A DNA stretch of 64,000 nt from Lachnospiraceae bacterium (GTDB lineage Bacteria; Bacillota; Clostridia; Lachnospirales; Lachnospiraceae), in assembly GCA_900768755.1 (NCBI GenBank), contig CAAGDV010000030.1:48965-112964 (forward strand), read 5' to 3'. Of the stretch, positions 6,927 to 14,932 are shown piece after piece. The notes under the pieces are model-generated. The model worked only from the letters and a program-made list of their open reading frames with translations, ran no database searches and was not told the origin of the DNA. A program made the translations under genes and the position numbers. Positions within the stretch are counted from its first letter, which is position 1. Every line of letters begins with the position of its first letter.

Positions 6927-9623
6927 TTATCTGTTTCTTATCGCATCAATCGGTTTCTTGGAAGCAATACTTTTTACAGGTATGAAGCTTGCAAGCACCG
7001 CAATCACAATACTGATTACAAATATCAGCGCCACCTGTCTTATTCCGAAAGTGAGCACGCTGATGAGTATTCCGTAGCGTCTGAATATCATATTGATAAT
7101 CATTGTTGCCACGCCGACGCCCACCGTCGAGAGCACGAAATTAATCATTGCAATGACAAAACTCTCCGAGAAGAAAATCCTGAACACGTCGTTGCTTCTC
7201 GAACCAATAGCACGCAGAATTCCAATCTCCTGTTTTTTGTACGCAACGCTCGTCGCAATGAAGTTGGCAAGCATAACCGACGCAAACACCGCAAATCCGA
7301 TTCCGATATAGAGGAACACTTTGGACATTGTCTTTAAGACTTCATTGACCGTCTCGAGTTCATACGTAACCGCATTCTGGATAGGGAAAGCAATGTCGCC
7401 GCTCTTATCAAAAGCATATGCAACCGCATCTCTTACCCGGCTCCTGCTCTGAGGCATTCTTCCGATTACAAAGCTGTAGGTTCCCTGGAATTTTTCATCT
7501 GCCATCGAGTTGTAATAATCATCGTTTTCAATCAGGATGTCTTTTGAAAACTTCTCGCCCAGATACGATACATCATACACTCCAACGATTTTAACCTTCT
7601 TATCATTAACATATTCTGAGGTAAGGCGGTCAAAATATGAAAGCAGTATTTCTTTATCCTTCATCTCCAGAGCTGCGTATTCCTTGTCGGCATCGTAATC
7701 GTGGAAAATACAGTTTGAACTCAGAATAATCTCATTGTCGGAAAGCGTTTTCTTTTCCCTGTCAAACCACACAATGTGGCTTGTGTCGCATTGCGATAAT
7801 TTCATAACATACTGCGGCCAAAATACTTCATCATCAATTGTCTGGAGGGTAACGTTGTACTCAGCAACGGACGCATTGACATCTTCCGTGACCATTTTCT
7901 GCACCGTTCCCGGAGCAACCATTATCATTGAACTCATGCCATACAAATACTCAAATCTGTATTCGCGGAACAGCGCATAATTGACGAGTTGCTCGGCAGA
8001 AGAAAGAACCTCGGAATCCTCTTCAAGCTTGCTGTATCTGTCAAAATCAAAGTCGGTATCAACAATGCCGCACACCGTGTATGTGTCTTCCCTGATTGTA
8101 ATCTCTTTGCCGATTAAATCATTATATGAGCTGATTTTGGTATCTTTGCCGTCGGCTGAGATGTATCCTGCCTTCGCAAAACTTCTGTACACAAGCTCAC
8201 TTACGGCTATCTCGCCCTTTTTCACAGGCAATGCTCCGGCAACAAGCTTTGCCCCGTTGTCTGAAAGCACTGTGTCGTCAACATCAATATATCCGCCGAA
8301 CTCATTTGGGTGAATCCGATATGCGCCATCATCTAACAGCTCACCTTTGAAAATATTCGCTGCAAAATCCAGCGACCAGTCCGGTGAATATGCACCATAA
8401 AGATTCATGCCTGTACCTTTTTTGAGTTTTTCCAGCTCCTCCTCGGTAATCGCCGTTCCGTAGTCACGCCAGTAATATGAGTCGTAATACTGCGTCTTTA
8501 CCGCCTTGGCAAAAGACAGTGAGTGCACGCCGCTGTCAAACAGCGAGTTGGTACATACCTTAACATGATTGTATGCGCCAAAGGTGTCCGCCAGTCCGAA
8601 AAGTCCGAATGCCACGCAGGACAAAAGTATGGTGATTACAAGCTTAAATTTTTTGTATTTCAGGGCGCTTGTTCCGATTTTGAACGCATTTTTCATCGGG
8701 AGCACCGATTTTATGAGCTTGAACGGATTTTTATTGCTGCTTTCGATTCTGCTCTGGTCGGTGTCCTTAAAAGAAATCCTGCGCGCTTTTTTCTCCCTGG
8801 CGGCGATGGTCACGCGCTCCGATTTGGCGTTATCGATATATGCGTTAATGAGTTCAATATCCTCCTGTGTCAGGTGATAACCCTTAAGGACTTTTATTCC
8901 GTCCTCCTCAAAAGATATGTTAGTATCATCTGAAACTGTCTCATCGGTCTGCACGCACTCAACATCACTTATAACCTTTCCGTCCGCGAGCTCAATAATT
9001 CTGTCCGCATAAAGCTCCGAGAACTCCCTGTCGTGGGACACGATGATTACAAGCTTATCCTTGGAAAGTTTTTTGAGTGTGTCAAAAATCTGCTTTCCGG
9101 TGTTGGAATCGAGCGCGCCGGTCGGCTCATCTGCCATGATAATCTCCGGGTTCTTTACAAGTGCACGCGCAATCGCCACACGCTGCTTCTGTCCGCCGGA
9201 CAGCTCGTTGGGCTTTCTGTTTCCGTAACCCTCGAGGTCAACCTCTTTTAAAATACGGTTAATCTCTTCATCGGTCGCCTTCCTGCCCTGAAGTTCGATT
9301 GCAATCGCCACATTGGCACCCACGCTGAACTCGTCAAGGATGTTGTACTCCTGGAAAATAAAGCCCACATAAGTGTTTCTGTAGGAGTCAAAATGCTGCT
9401 GGTCAAAATCCTTTGACGACACTCCTTTAATGATTATCTCGCCCGAATCATACTTATCGAGTCCGCCAAGCAGGTTAAGCATTGTCGACTTACCGCTTCC
9501 TGATTTACCGAGCAGAAAAATCATTCCGGTATCCGGGAATTTTAACGATACATCGTCAATTGCACGAACAGGAACGCCCTTCTTCGGTTTATAAATCTTA
9601 CAAAGATTCCTTGTCTCTAACAT
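6927..9623 (-). CDS. ABC transporter, fused ATPase and FtsX-type permease
   Basis: Single-chain MacB-type transporter of 898 residues. The N-terminal ATPase has Walker A GKSGSGKST (39-47), Q-loop FIFQEYN, signature LSGGQ (141-145), Walker B IIMADEPTGALD (~161-172) and switch SHDRE. A linker (~230-320) leads to a first membrane helix (LVITILLSCVAFGLFGLAD), a ~400-residue extracytoplasmic domain and three C-terminal helices with the FtsX motif (KKQEIGILRAIGSRSNDVF). Such proteins export or remove peptides and antimicrobials, or drive envelope mechanotransmission; the substrate is unknown. AGGAGG precedes the ATG. No regulator is adjacent, but a strong promoter with a palindromic operator sits directly upstream, so expression is probably repressor-controlled. 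Confidence 0.9.
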   Translation of the reverse strand: MLETRNLCKIYKPKKGVPVRAIDDVSLKFPDTGMIFLLGKSGSGKSTMLNLLGGLDKYDSGEIIIKGVSSKDFDQQHFDSYRNTYVGFIFQEYNILDEFSVGANVAIAIELQGRKATDEEINRILKEVDLEGYGNRKPNELSGGQKQRVAIARALVKNPEIIMADEPTGALDSNTGKQIFDTLKKLSKDKLVIIVSHDREFSELYADRIIELADGKVISDVECVQTDETVSDDTNISFEEDGIKVLKGYHLTQEDIELINAYIDNAKSERVTIAAREKKARRISFKDTDQSRIESSNKNPFKLIKSVLPMKNAFKIGTSALKYKKFKLVITILLSCVAFGLFGLADTFGAYNHVKVCTNSLFDSGVHSLSFAKAVKTQYYDSYYWRDYGTAITEEELEKLKKGTGMNLYGAYSPDWSLDFAANIFKGELLDDGAYRIHPNEFGGYIDVDDTVLSDNGAKLVAGALPVKKGEIAVSELVYRSFAKAGYISADGKDTKISSYNDLIGKEITIREDTYTVCGIVDTDFDFDRYSKLEEDSEVLSSAEQLVNYALFREYRFEYLYGMSSMIMVAPGTVQKMVTEDVNASVAEYNVTLQTIDDEVFWPQYVMKLSQCDTSHIVWFDREKKTLSDNEIILSSNCIFHDYDADKEYAALEMKDKEILLSYFDRLTSEYVNDKKVKIVGVYDVSYLGEKFSKDILIENDDYYNSMADEKFQGTYSFVIGRMPQSRSRVRDAVAYAFDKSGDIAFPIQNAVTYELETVNEVLKTMSKVFLYIGIGFAVFASVMLANFIATSVAYKKQEIGILRAIGSRSNDVFRIFFSESFVIAMINFVLSTVGVGVATMIINMIFRRYGILISVLTFGIRQVALIFVISIVIAVLASFIPVKSIASKKPIDAIRNR

Positions 9624-9648
9624 AAAAAATCCTCCTGAATATTCCGCT

Positions 9649-9679
9649 CTAACTGTACTACATCAACTAGTACAGTTAG
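9649..9679. promoter_or_regulatory. Palindromic operator upstream of the ABC transporter
   Basis: Perfect inverted repeat: CTAACTGTACTA (9649-9660), 7-base spacer, TAGTACAGTTAG (9668-9679). It begins one base after the -10 of the adjacent promoter, where a bound repressor would block initiation. The TGTACTA/TAGTACA core resembles operators reported for YtrA-type GntR regulators; that link is inference. Confidence 0.75.
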
Positions 9680-9708
9680 ATAATATCACCAGCGTATACG
9701 GATGTCAA
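9680..9708 (-). promoter_or_regulatory. SigmaA promoter of the ABC transporter
   Basis: Minus strand: TTGACA (9708-9703), exactly 17 bases, TATTAT (9685-9680). Near-consensus -35 and good spacing, 57 bases upstream of the ATG at 9623. Confidence 0.8.
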
Positions 9709-9795
9709 CATATATTTTATTTTTTCGTCTTTTATGACGCCTGTCAGCCAGATATTCATCTGCCATCGTATGTTCACCTGTGAAATTGCATACAA

Positions 9796-9826
9796 AAACC
9801 GGCCGCACATAATATGCAGCCGGTTT
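9796..9826 (-). terminator. Intrinsic terminator of htpG
   Basis: Arms AAACCGGC and GCCGGTTT with an inner GCA/TGC pair, followed on the minus strand by TTTTTG. It starts 28 bases after the htpG stop. Confidence 0.8.
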
Positions 9827-9853
9827 CTGTCTGTGTTTCACTTCTTCGGAAGT

Positions 9854-11821
9854 TTATTTTGTCAAAAGTCCCATAATGCTGTTAGTTCTTGCAATGAACT
9901 TAGTCATCTGCTCAGGTTTAAGTCTGCCGTGTCCGATAAGTGCAAGGTCATACAGCTGCTCACAGAACATCGGTGTGTTCTCACCCTCCGGATTGTCAAG
10001 AATGTACTGAACAAGTGAGTTGTTCATATTGAGGACCAGAGTCTCGCCCTGTCCGCCAAAATCCATTCCGTCCATTCCGCCCATGCCGTACATTCTCATC
10101 ATGTCCGACATTCTCTTTGAGTCCTCGTTGATTGTAATCATTGAAGCAAGCTCTGCATTCTTAAGCTTCTCAACTTTGATGTTAAGCTTGTCATTGTCCA
10201 GAGCTTTTTTGAACAGGTCGGTTAACTTCTCGCCCGCCTCCTTAAAGCTTTCGTCTGACTCGTCCACCTCATCCTTAAAGAGCGATGCGAGGTCTGAATC
10301 GATGCTTAAAAATTTGAGTTTATCATTCTTTCTCTCAAGCTGTGATATGAAAGGCTGGTCGATATTGTGCTTGAGAATGACCGCGTCCATTCCCTCATCT
10401 TTGAACATCTTGATGTACTGTCCCTGCTCAACCTCGTCTTTTACATAGAACACGGTGTTCTCATGCTTGTCCTTGTTCTCCTCAAGGCATTCCGGCAGGG
10501 TAAGATATTTTCCGTCAAGATTTTTAAAAAGAATGTAGTCATTCATCTTCTCACAGAATTTCTCGTCCTTGAGACATCCGAATTTGATGAAAGGACTTAT
10601 ATCATCCCAATATTTCTCGTACGACTCTTTTTCTGTTTTGCACATGCCGGAGAGCTTGTCAGCGACTTTCTTGGTGATGTAGTCGGAAATCTTTTTGACA
10701 AAACCGTCATTCTGCAGAGCACTTCTCGACACGTTAAGCGGAAGGTCCGGACAGTCAATTACGCCCTTAAGCAGCATCAAAAACTCCGGAATAACCTCCT
10801 TGATGTTATCGGCAACAAACACCTGATTGTTGTAGAGCTTAATCACACCCTCTGCCGATTCGAACTCAAGGTTAATCTTCGGAAAGTACAAAATACCTTT
10901 GAGATTAAAAGGATAATCCATGTTGAGATGAATCCAGAAAAGCGGCTCCTTGTAGTCGTGGAATACTTTTCTGTAGAACTCCTTGTATTCCTCCTCGGTG
11001 CATTCATTAGGATGCTTGGTCCAAAGCGGAGTGGTGTCGTTGATTGGCTTCGGTCCCTTATCCTCTGCATCATCCTCATCTTCCTCGGAAGCTTCACCGT
11101 CGGTTGTGTCGGTATTCTCGTCGACAACTGTCTCATCCTTATCCTCGTCGACAACTATCTCCTCGTCCTTCTTCTCCTCAACAGGCGCATCGCTGTTGAC
11201 AAGATATATCTCGTAAGGCATAAAAGAACAGTATTTTGTGAGAACTTCCCTTGCCCTGTACTCGTTGGCGAACTCCGTACACTCATCCGTGAGGTAAAGG
11301 GTGATTGTTGTACCTACCTCGCTCTTGTCGCCGTCCTCCATATCGTACTCTGTTCCGCCGTCACACTCCCAGTGAACAGGAATCGCATCCGGCTTATATG
11401 AAAGAGTATCGATTGTCACCCTCTCAGCAACCATAAATGCCGAATAAAAGCCCAGTCCGAAATGTCCGATAATCTGGTCCTCATTGGCCTTGTCCTTGTA
11501 TTTCTCAAGAAACGCCTCAGCTCCTGAAAAAGCTATCTGGTTGATATACTGCTCCACTTCCTCGGCCGTCATACCAAGACCGTTGTCGGTAAAAGTAATT
11601 GTCTTGTCCTTGGAGCTTACGCTGACAGTTATCCTCGGCTTAACGCCTTCCGGAATACTGTACTCGCCCATCATGTCAAGCTTGCGAAGCTTTGTGATTG
11701 CATCGCATCCGTTGGACACCAGCTCCCTAAAGAAAATGTCGTGGTCCGAATACATCCATTTCTTAATTATCGGAAAAATATTCTCGCTGTTAATTGAAAG
11801 ATTACCATGCTCTTTACTCAT
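9854..11821 (-). CDS. htpG: Hsp90 chaperone HtpG
   Basis: Cytosolic ATP-dependent chaperone, 655 residues from ATG 11821; GGAGG is 10 bases upstream, and an ATG 15 bases earlier overlaps that site and is unlikely. The GHKL ATPase domain is clear: ELVSNGCDAITKL, then TFTDNGLGMTAEEV and GHFGLGFYSAFMVAERV. A highly acidic linker (~residues 225-270) separates it from the middle domain (TPLWTKHPNECTEEEYKEFY, then LNVSRSALQND) and the C-terminal dimer domain. A CIRCE operator and sigmaA promoter lie immediately upstream, so HrcA control is expected; in B. subtilis htpG is not in the HrcA regulon. A terminator follows. Confidence 0.97.
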   Translation of the reverse strand: MSKEHGNLSINSENIFPIIKKWMYSDHDIFFRELVSNGCDAITKLRKLDMMGEYSIPEGVKPRITVSVSSKDKTITFTDNGLGMTAEEVEQYINQIAFSGAEAFLEKYKDKANEDQIIGHFGLGFYSAFMVAERVTIDTLSYKPDAIPVHWECDGGTEYDMEDGDKSEVGTTITLYLTDECTEFANEYRAREVLTKYCSFMPYEIYLVNSDAPVEEKKDEEIVVDEDKDETVVDENTDTTDGEASEEDEDDAEDKGPKPINDTTPLWTKHPNECTEEEYKEFYRKVFHDYKEPLFWIHLNMDYPFNLKGILYFPKINLEFESAEGVIKLYNNQVFVADNIKEVIPEFLMLLKGVIDCPDLPLNVSRSALQNDGFVKKISDYITKKVADKLSGMCKTEKESYEKYWDDISPFIKFGCLKDEKFCEKMNDYILFKNLDGKYLTLPECLEENKDKHENTVFYVKDEVEQGQYIKMFKDEGMDAVILKHNIDQPFISQLERKNDKLKFLSIDSDLASLFKDEVDESDESFKEAGEKLTDLFKKALDNDKLNIKVEKLKNAELASMITINEDSKRMSDMMRMYGMGGMDGMDFGGQGETLVLNMNNSLVQYILDNPEGENTPMFCEQLYDLALIGHGRLKPEQMTKFIARTNSIMGLLTK

Positions 11822-11854
11822 AATAACCGCCTCCAAATCTTATTTATTGATACT

Positions 11855-11883
11855 ATAGTAATACCGGAAAAGCATAAAGTCAA
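11855..11883 (-). promoter_or_regulatory. SigmaA promoter of htpG
   Basis: Minus strand: TTGACT (11883-11878), 17 bases, TACTAT (11860-11855), 34 bases before the ATG. The CIRCE element ends 7 bases upstream of the -35. Confidence 0.8.
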
Positions 11884-11890
11884 GAAAAAA

Positions 11891-11917
11891 TTAGCACTCA
11901 TTTCAAATGAGTGCTAA
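11891..11917. promoter_or_regulatory. CIRCE operator (HrcA site) of htpG
   Basis: Exact consensus TTAGCACTC-N9-GAGTGCTAA. It is upstream of the htpG promoter and overlaps the last codons and stop of the preceding lipoprotein gene, so those codons are also operator sequence. Confidence 0.95.
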
Positions 11918-12893
11918 TAATATCAAGTAAATCACCTTTTCCGGGAAAATCTTCATCATCCTGCAGGCTCAAAAAAGCCTCATCATTGTACCGGCATTCT
12001 ATTTTCTCCGCATATTCCTTATATATTCCGGCAAAAGCATTGCGCCGCCTGTACTCGATTATTGCGTCGCGCCGTGAATCATAGTCGCTCTCGACATTAT
12101 CGTTCGTGCATTTGATTATATAGAAACCGTACTGTGTGGTCACGACATCGCTTATCTGCCCGGACTCAAGCGCGAATGCCGCGTTCTCAAAATCGATATC
12201 ATACATTCCCCTGCCGAAAGTAAGTGTATTTTTGGCATCGTCACTGTACTCCGTCACAAGCGACATGAAGTCTTTATTATCGTGCGCCAACGCCGCAACA
12301 TGCTCCGCGATGTTTCTTTTGGATGCAGTATCCACAGTGTTCATGGGCACCGGATTACCATCCGTATCAAATTCCATGGTCGAGATAAAAACATAGGATA
12401 CATTGATCATCCTTGCCTCATCCTCGCTCACCTCGGTGTCCGTGCCCGCCGTCGCCCGCATGTATATCCGGTACGCTAAAATATAATCCGCATAAAGCTC
12501 AGCCACCGCGTTGTAATACTTTGAGTCCTCACTGCAGTACGTGGCGGCAAGTTCTTTTGCCACACGTCTGTCATCCTCCGAGAGGCTGACCTTAAAATCG
12601 CCCGCCATTGATTTTAGCACTTCAAGATTAAAAATAGTCTCCCTTACGGACTCCTTTACTTCTGAAAGAATATCCACTCCCGCGGTGTCCCACACCTTAT
12701 CATCCAGCACATTCTCATACGACTTCATCCGGTCCGCCAGAATGACACAGGCTCTGTCCATCGCGACTGTACTCCCACCGATTACGGCAAACTCATCGTC
12801 CGCAAAGCCCATCGAAAATCGCACCGACCCGCATCCGCACAGAAAGAAAACCTGAATAATACATATGACAAAACAAAGCTTACGCTTCCACAT
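11898..12893 (-). CDS. Parvulin-type peptidyl-prolyl isomerase lipoprotein (PrsA/SurA-like)
   Basis: Predicted exported foldase, 331 residues from ATG 12893 (GGAAGG upstream). The N-terminus MWKRKLCFVICIIQVFFLCG ends at a Cys that fits a lipobox (LCG|C). A helical SurA-like region (~30-165) with LYADYILAYRIYMRA precedes a parvulin domain (~170-290): VSYVFISTM, then DDAKNTLTFGRGMYDIDFEN, then FALESGQISDVVTTQYGFYI. These match the conserved GG/GxM..FE..AF.L..G..S..V.T..G.HI pattern. It should act outside the membrane on secreted proteins. The 5' end overlaps the small gene before it by 14 bases. Its final codons form half of the CIRCE element that serves htpG. Confidence 0.85.
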   Translation of the reverse strand: MWKRKLCFVICIIQVFFLCGCGSVRFSMGFADDEFAVIGGSTVAMDRACVILADRMKSYENVLDDKVWDTAGVDILSEVKESVRETIFNLEVLKSMAGDFKVSLSEDDRRVAKELAATYCSEDSKYYNAVAELYADYILAYRIYMRATAGTDTEVSEDEARMINVSYVFISTMEFDTDGNPVPMNTVDTASKRNIAEHVAALAHDNKDFMSLVTEYSDDAKNTLTFGRGMYDIDFENAAFALESGQISDVVTTQYGFYIIKCTNDNVESDYDSRRDAIIEYRRRNAFAGIYKEYAEKIECRYNDEAFLSLQDDEDFPGKGDLLDIISTHLK

Positions 12894-13137
12894 ACAAAAA
12901 CCTTCCGTCCGGCAATTCAAAAACCTCAAGTGCTTCGGTTACATCCTCATAATCACTTGTATCGATGCCCTCATCTTTCATAAACTCACACAACTCATCC
13001 GTGCTGTCAAAAACCATTGCCATGCAGTCGCACAAAAACTCCTCCGCCTCATCGACGCTCTGAACCACAGGCTTTGTGAAAAGCTGTTCCTGTCTCTCGT
13101 AAAATACTTCCGCACACATCTCATCAATATCACTCAT
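12880..13137 (-). CDS. Small acidic hypothetical protein (85 residues)
   Basis: Not recognised. The product is acidic, with MSDIDEMCAEVFYERQEQLF at the N-terminus and GRFLYVEA at the C-terminus; no signal, membrane helix or known motif is visible. AGGAGG sits 8 bases before the ATG. It overlaps maf upstream (8 bases) and the PrsA-like gene downstream (14 bases), so the three form one translationally coupled unit. The tight packing supports a real gene; the role is unknown. Confidence 0.75.
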   Translation of the reverse strand: MSDIDEMCAEVFYERQEQLFTKPVVQSVDEAEEFLCDCMAMVFDSTDELCEFMKDEGIDTSDYEDVTEALEVFELPDGRFLYVEA

Positions 13138-13714
13138 AAAATGCCTCCTGCAATCTTTTTATCTCATACATTGTTCTGCAGAGCGGTAATCCGACAACAT
13201 TAAAATAGTCGCCCTCTATCCGTGATACATATCGGGCAAAATATCCCTGGATTCCGTATGCGCCCGCCTTGTCATAACATTCGCCCAAATCAATATACTC
13301 ATATATCTCCGCATCGCTCATGTCCCTGACACAGACAATCGTCTCCTCAAAAAAGCTTGAGACCTGCCCATTATACACCAGCGAAACACCCGTATATACG
13401 CTGTGGTAACGTCCCGCATAACTGCGGATCATGTCATACGCCTCTTCGCGGTCCTTCGGCTTTCCGAGAATCTTTCCCTCAAACGAAACCACTGTGTCGG
13501 CACCGATTACAAGTGAGCTGGCCGGCACCCTCCTCGCCACATCCAGTGCTTTGTCGCGCGACAGCTGCATCACAACCTCTGAAGGCACATCACTTCTTAT
13601 CTCCTCTTCTGCCTCCGATACAACCACCTCAAACTCAACTCCGACCTGTTTAAGCAGTTCTCTTCTTCGGGGAGAGTTGGACGCCAGAATAATCTGATAG
13701 TCTCTTAATTCCAT
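13130..13714 (-). CDS. maf: Maf family nucleoside triphosphate pyrophosphatase
   Basis: House-cleaning enzyme that hydrolyses dTTP/UTP or modified nucleotides to monophosphates. The 194-residue product has the signature N-terminus IILASNSPRRRELLKQVGVE with the SxSPRR motif, the central SLVIGADTVVSFEGKILGKP and the YDKAGAYGIQG motif, which fits the YhdE/dTTP-type Maf. The ATG at 13714 is preceded by GAGGTGCGGA. It overlaps the following small gene by 8 bases. No sign of truncation. Confidence 0.95.
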   Translation of the reverse strand: MELRDYQIILASNSPRRRELLKQVGVEFEVVVSEAEEEIRSDVPSEVVMQLSRDKALDVARRVPASSLVIGADTVVSFEGKILGKPKDREEAYDMIRSYAGRYHSVYTGVSLVYNGQVSSFFEETIVCVRDMSDAEIYEYIDLGECYDKAGAYGIQGYFARYVSRIEGDYFNVVGLPLCRTMYEIKRLQEAFYE

Positions 13715-13784
13715 TCCGCACCTCGCATTGTAGAGTAATGTTTATTTTAGCACACCCAAAGACAATCCTCAATACTCATTTGAG

Positions 13785-14225
13785 CTAAAGTGTGGTCACA
13801 TCGATTCCTCTCGATTCAACCGGAGTGGAAAAAACAATCTGGGTGCTGGTGCGCCCAAACCTCTGCAGTTTCAGAATAAAAGCATCCAAAGACATCGTAT
13901 CCTGAAACGCCACTTTGAGAAGCATCGAAAAATCACCTGTCACACAGTTGCACTCCAGCACATTCGGGCACGCCTGGACAAAAGGGTAGAACTCCTCCTT
14001 CTGAACCGGCTGAATCTCCAGATTAATAAAGGCCGTGATATGGTATCCGAGTTTTGCATGATTGACCTTTGCCTCGTAGCCTGAGATTATGCCCTCTTTC
14101 TCAAGCCGCTCAATACGGGCGGACACCGCCGGCGATGACAGAAAAACGTGCTCCGCCATGGTCTTTAACGGGGTTCTCGCATTCTGCTGAAGCTGCATCA
14201 CAATTTTCTTATCGATTTCGTCCAT
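13785..14225 (-). CDS. Lrp/AsnC family transcriptional regulator
   Basis: 146 residues: an N-terminal winged helix-turn-helix starting MDEIDKKIVMQLQQNARTPL, with recognition segment LSSPAVSARIERLEKEGIIS, then a C-terminal RAM (ACT-like) ligand-binding domain with CVTGDFSMLLKVAFQDTMSL. Such proteins respond to amino acids and form octameric discs. AGGAGG lies 4-5 bases before the ATG. The leader contains a strong intrinsic terminator (14277-14311) between the likely promoter and the start, suggesting attenuation. It has no obvious partner gene; maf follows in the same direction after a ~70-base gap. Confidence 0.93.
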   Translation of the reverse strand: MDEIDKKIVMQLQQNARTPLKTMAEHVFLSSPAVSARIERLEKEGIISGYEAKVNHAKLGYHITAFINLEIQPVQKEEFYPFVQACPNVLECNCVTGDFSMLLKVAFQDTMSLDAFILKLQRFGRTSTQIVFSTPVESRGIDVTTL

Positions 14226-14276
14226 TATATTATCCTCCTAAAAAATACGTTCAATGGCATAAAGACGACCTGTTGT

Positions 14277-14311
14277 AAAAAAAAAGACAACTACAACCTC
14301 TGTAGTTGTCT
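14277..14311 (-). terminator. Terminator/attenuator in the lrp leader
   Basis: Perfect 11-bp stem AGACAACTACA / TGTAGTTGTCT with a 5-base loop, followed on the minus strand by nine T. It lies 52 bases before the lrp ATG and after the only visible promoter, so readthrough is needed to express lrp. Confidence 0.75.
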
Positions 14312-14334
14312 CCATTGACATTTATTTATTAGTT

Positions 14335-14363
14335 ATTTTACACCATATGGTTAAAAAAAGCAA
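14335..14363 (-). promoter_or_regulatory. Putative lrp promoter
   Basis: Minus strand: TTGCTT (14363-14358), 17 bases, TAAAAT (14340-14335). The -35 overlaps a small GCAAG/CTTGC hairpin (14360-14374) followed by T7. The rest of the 14226-14539 gap holds only this, the attenuator and the opposite promoter. Confidence 0.5.
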
Positions 14364-14499
14364 GTTTTTCTTGCCAGTTATGAAAAAAATTTTGCAACCG
14401 GAAATTTTCTGCCTGTCCTGACTGCAATGAGAACACTTCAAAAATCTTTTTCACTTGAATTTTTTGCCTTACTTTTTTGTAGCCACCGAGCAAAATATA

Positions 14500-14508
14500 T
14501 GCTAAAAT
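14500..14508 (+). promoter_or_regulatory. Extended -10 promoter of the DUF1292 gene
   Basis: TGCTAAAAT, an extended -10, 32 bases before the ATG at 14540. A TTGTAG lies 20 bases upstream, too far for a normal -35. Confidence 0.5.
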
Positions 14509-14539
14509 ATGGACATATTATCTGAAAGGAGCTTTGCAT

Positions 14540-14836
14540 ATGAGCCAGTACGAAGATTACGAAGAAGATACTGTGACACTTACATTGGAGGACGATACCG
14601 AAGTAGAATGCGCCATTGTGTCTATTTTCCCTGCCGGCGACAGAGAGTATATCGCCTTATTACCGCTCGGCGGTGAGGAGGAGGAAGCCGGAGAAGTGTA
14701 CATCTACAGATACTCTGAGGATGAGAACGGCGAGCCTTCACTGGACAATATCGAGGACGACGAAGAATACGAAGTTGCCGCTGATGCTTTTGATGAATTG
14801 TTGGACGATGAAGAGTTTGATGATACTGAAGAATGA
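14540..14836 (+). CDS. DUF1292 family protein
   Basis: Very acidic protein of 98 residues. The DUF1292 pattern is clear: DTVTLTLEDDTEVECAIVSI, then REYIALLPLG and VYIYRY, followed by an Asp/Glu-rich tail. The function of the family is unknown; it is widespread in Firmicutes and often lies near cell-cycle or DNA-repair genes. The ATG at 14540 is preceded by AAAGGAG with 8-base spacing. It is monocistronic, divergent from lrp, with two hairpins after the stop. Confidence 0.88.
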   Translation: MSQYEDYEEDTVTLTLEDDTEVECAIVSIFPAGDREYIALLPLGGEEEEAGEVYIYRYSEDENGEPSLDNIEDDEEYEVAADAFDELLDDEEFDDTEE

Positions 14837-14838
14837 AA

Positions 14839-14926
14839 CAGGGTGGCAGATATAATTTTTCACCCTGATAAAAAAGCTATAGGCCGTGCCGACGCTTAAT
14901 CGTAAGCTGTTGACACGCCTATAGCT
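14839..14926. terminator. Bidirectional terminator region
   Basis: A small CAGGGTG/CACCCTG hairpin (14839-14867) is followed by a long imperfect one: AGCTATAGGC-c-GTG (14875-14888) and CACGCCTATAGCT (14914-14926), with T runs on both strands. It separates the convergent DUF1292 and GH120 genes. Confidence 0.8.
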
Positions 14927-14932
14927 CTTTTT

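Noticed and set aside
10367..11401. Long open frame on the plus strand inside htpG
   Set aside because: It is antisense to a clear Hsp90 gene, has low-complexity composition and no ribosome-binding site.
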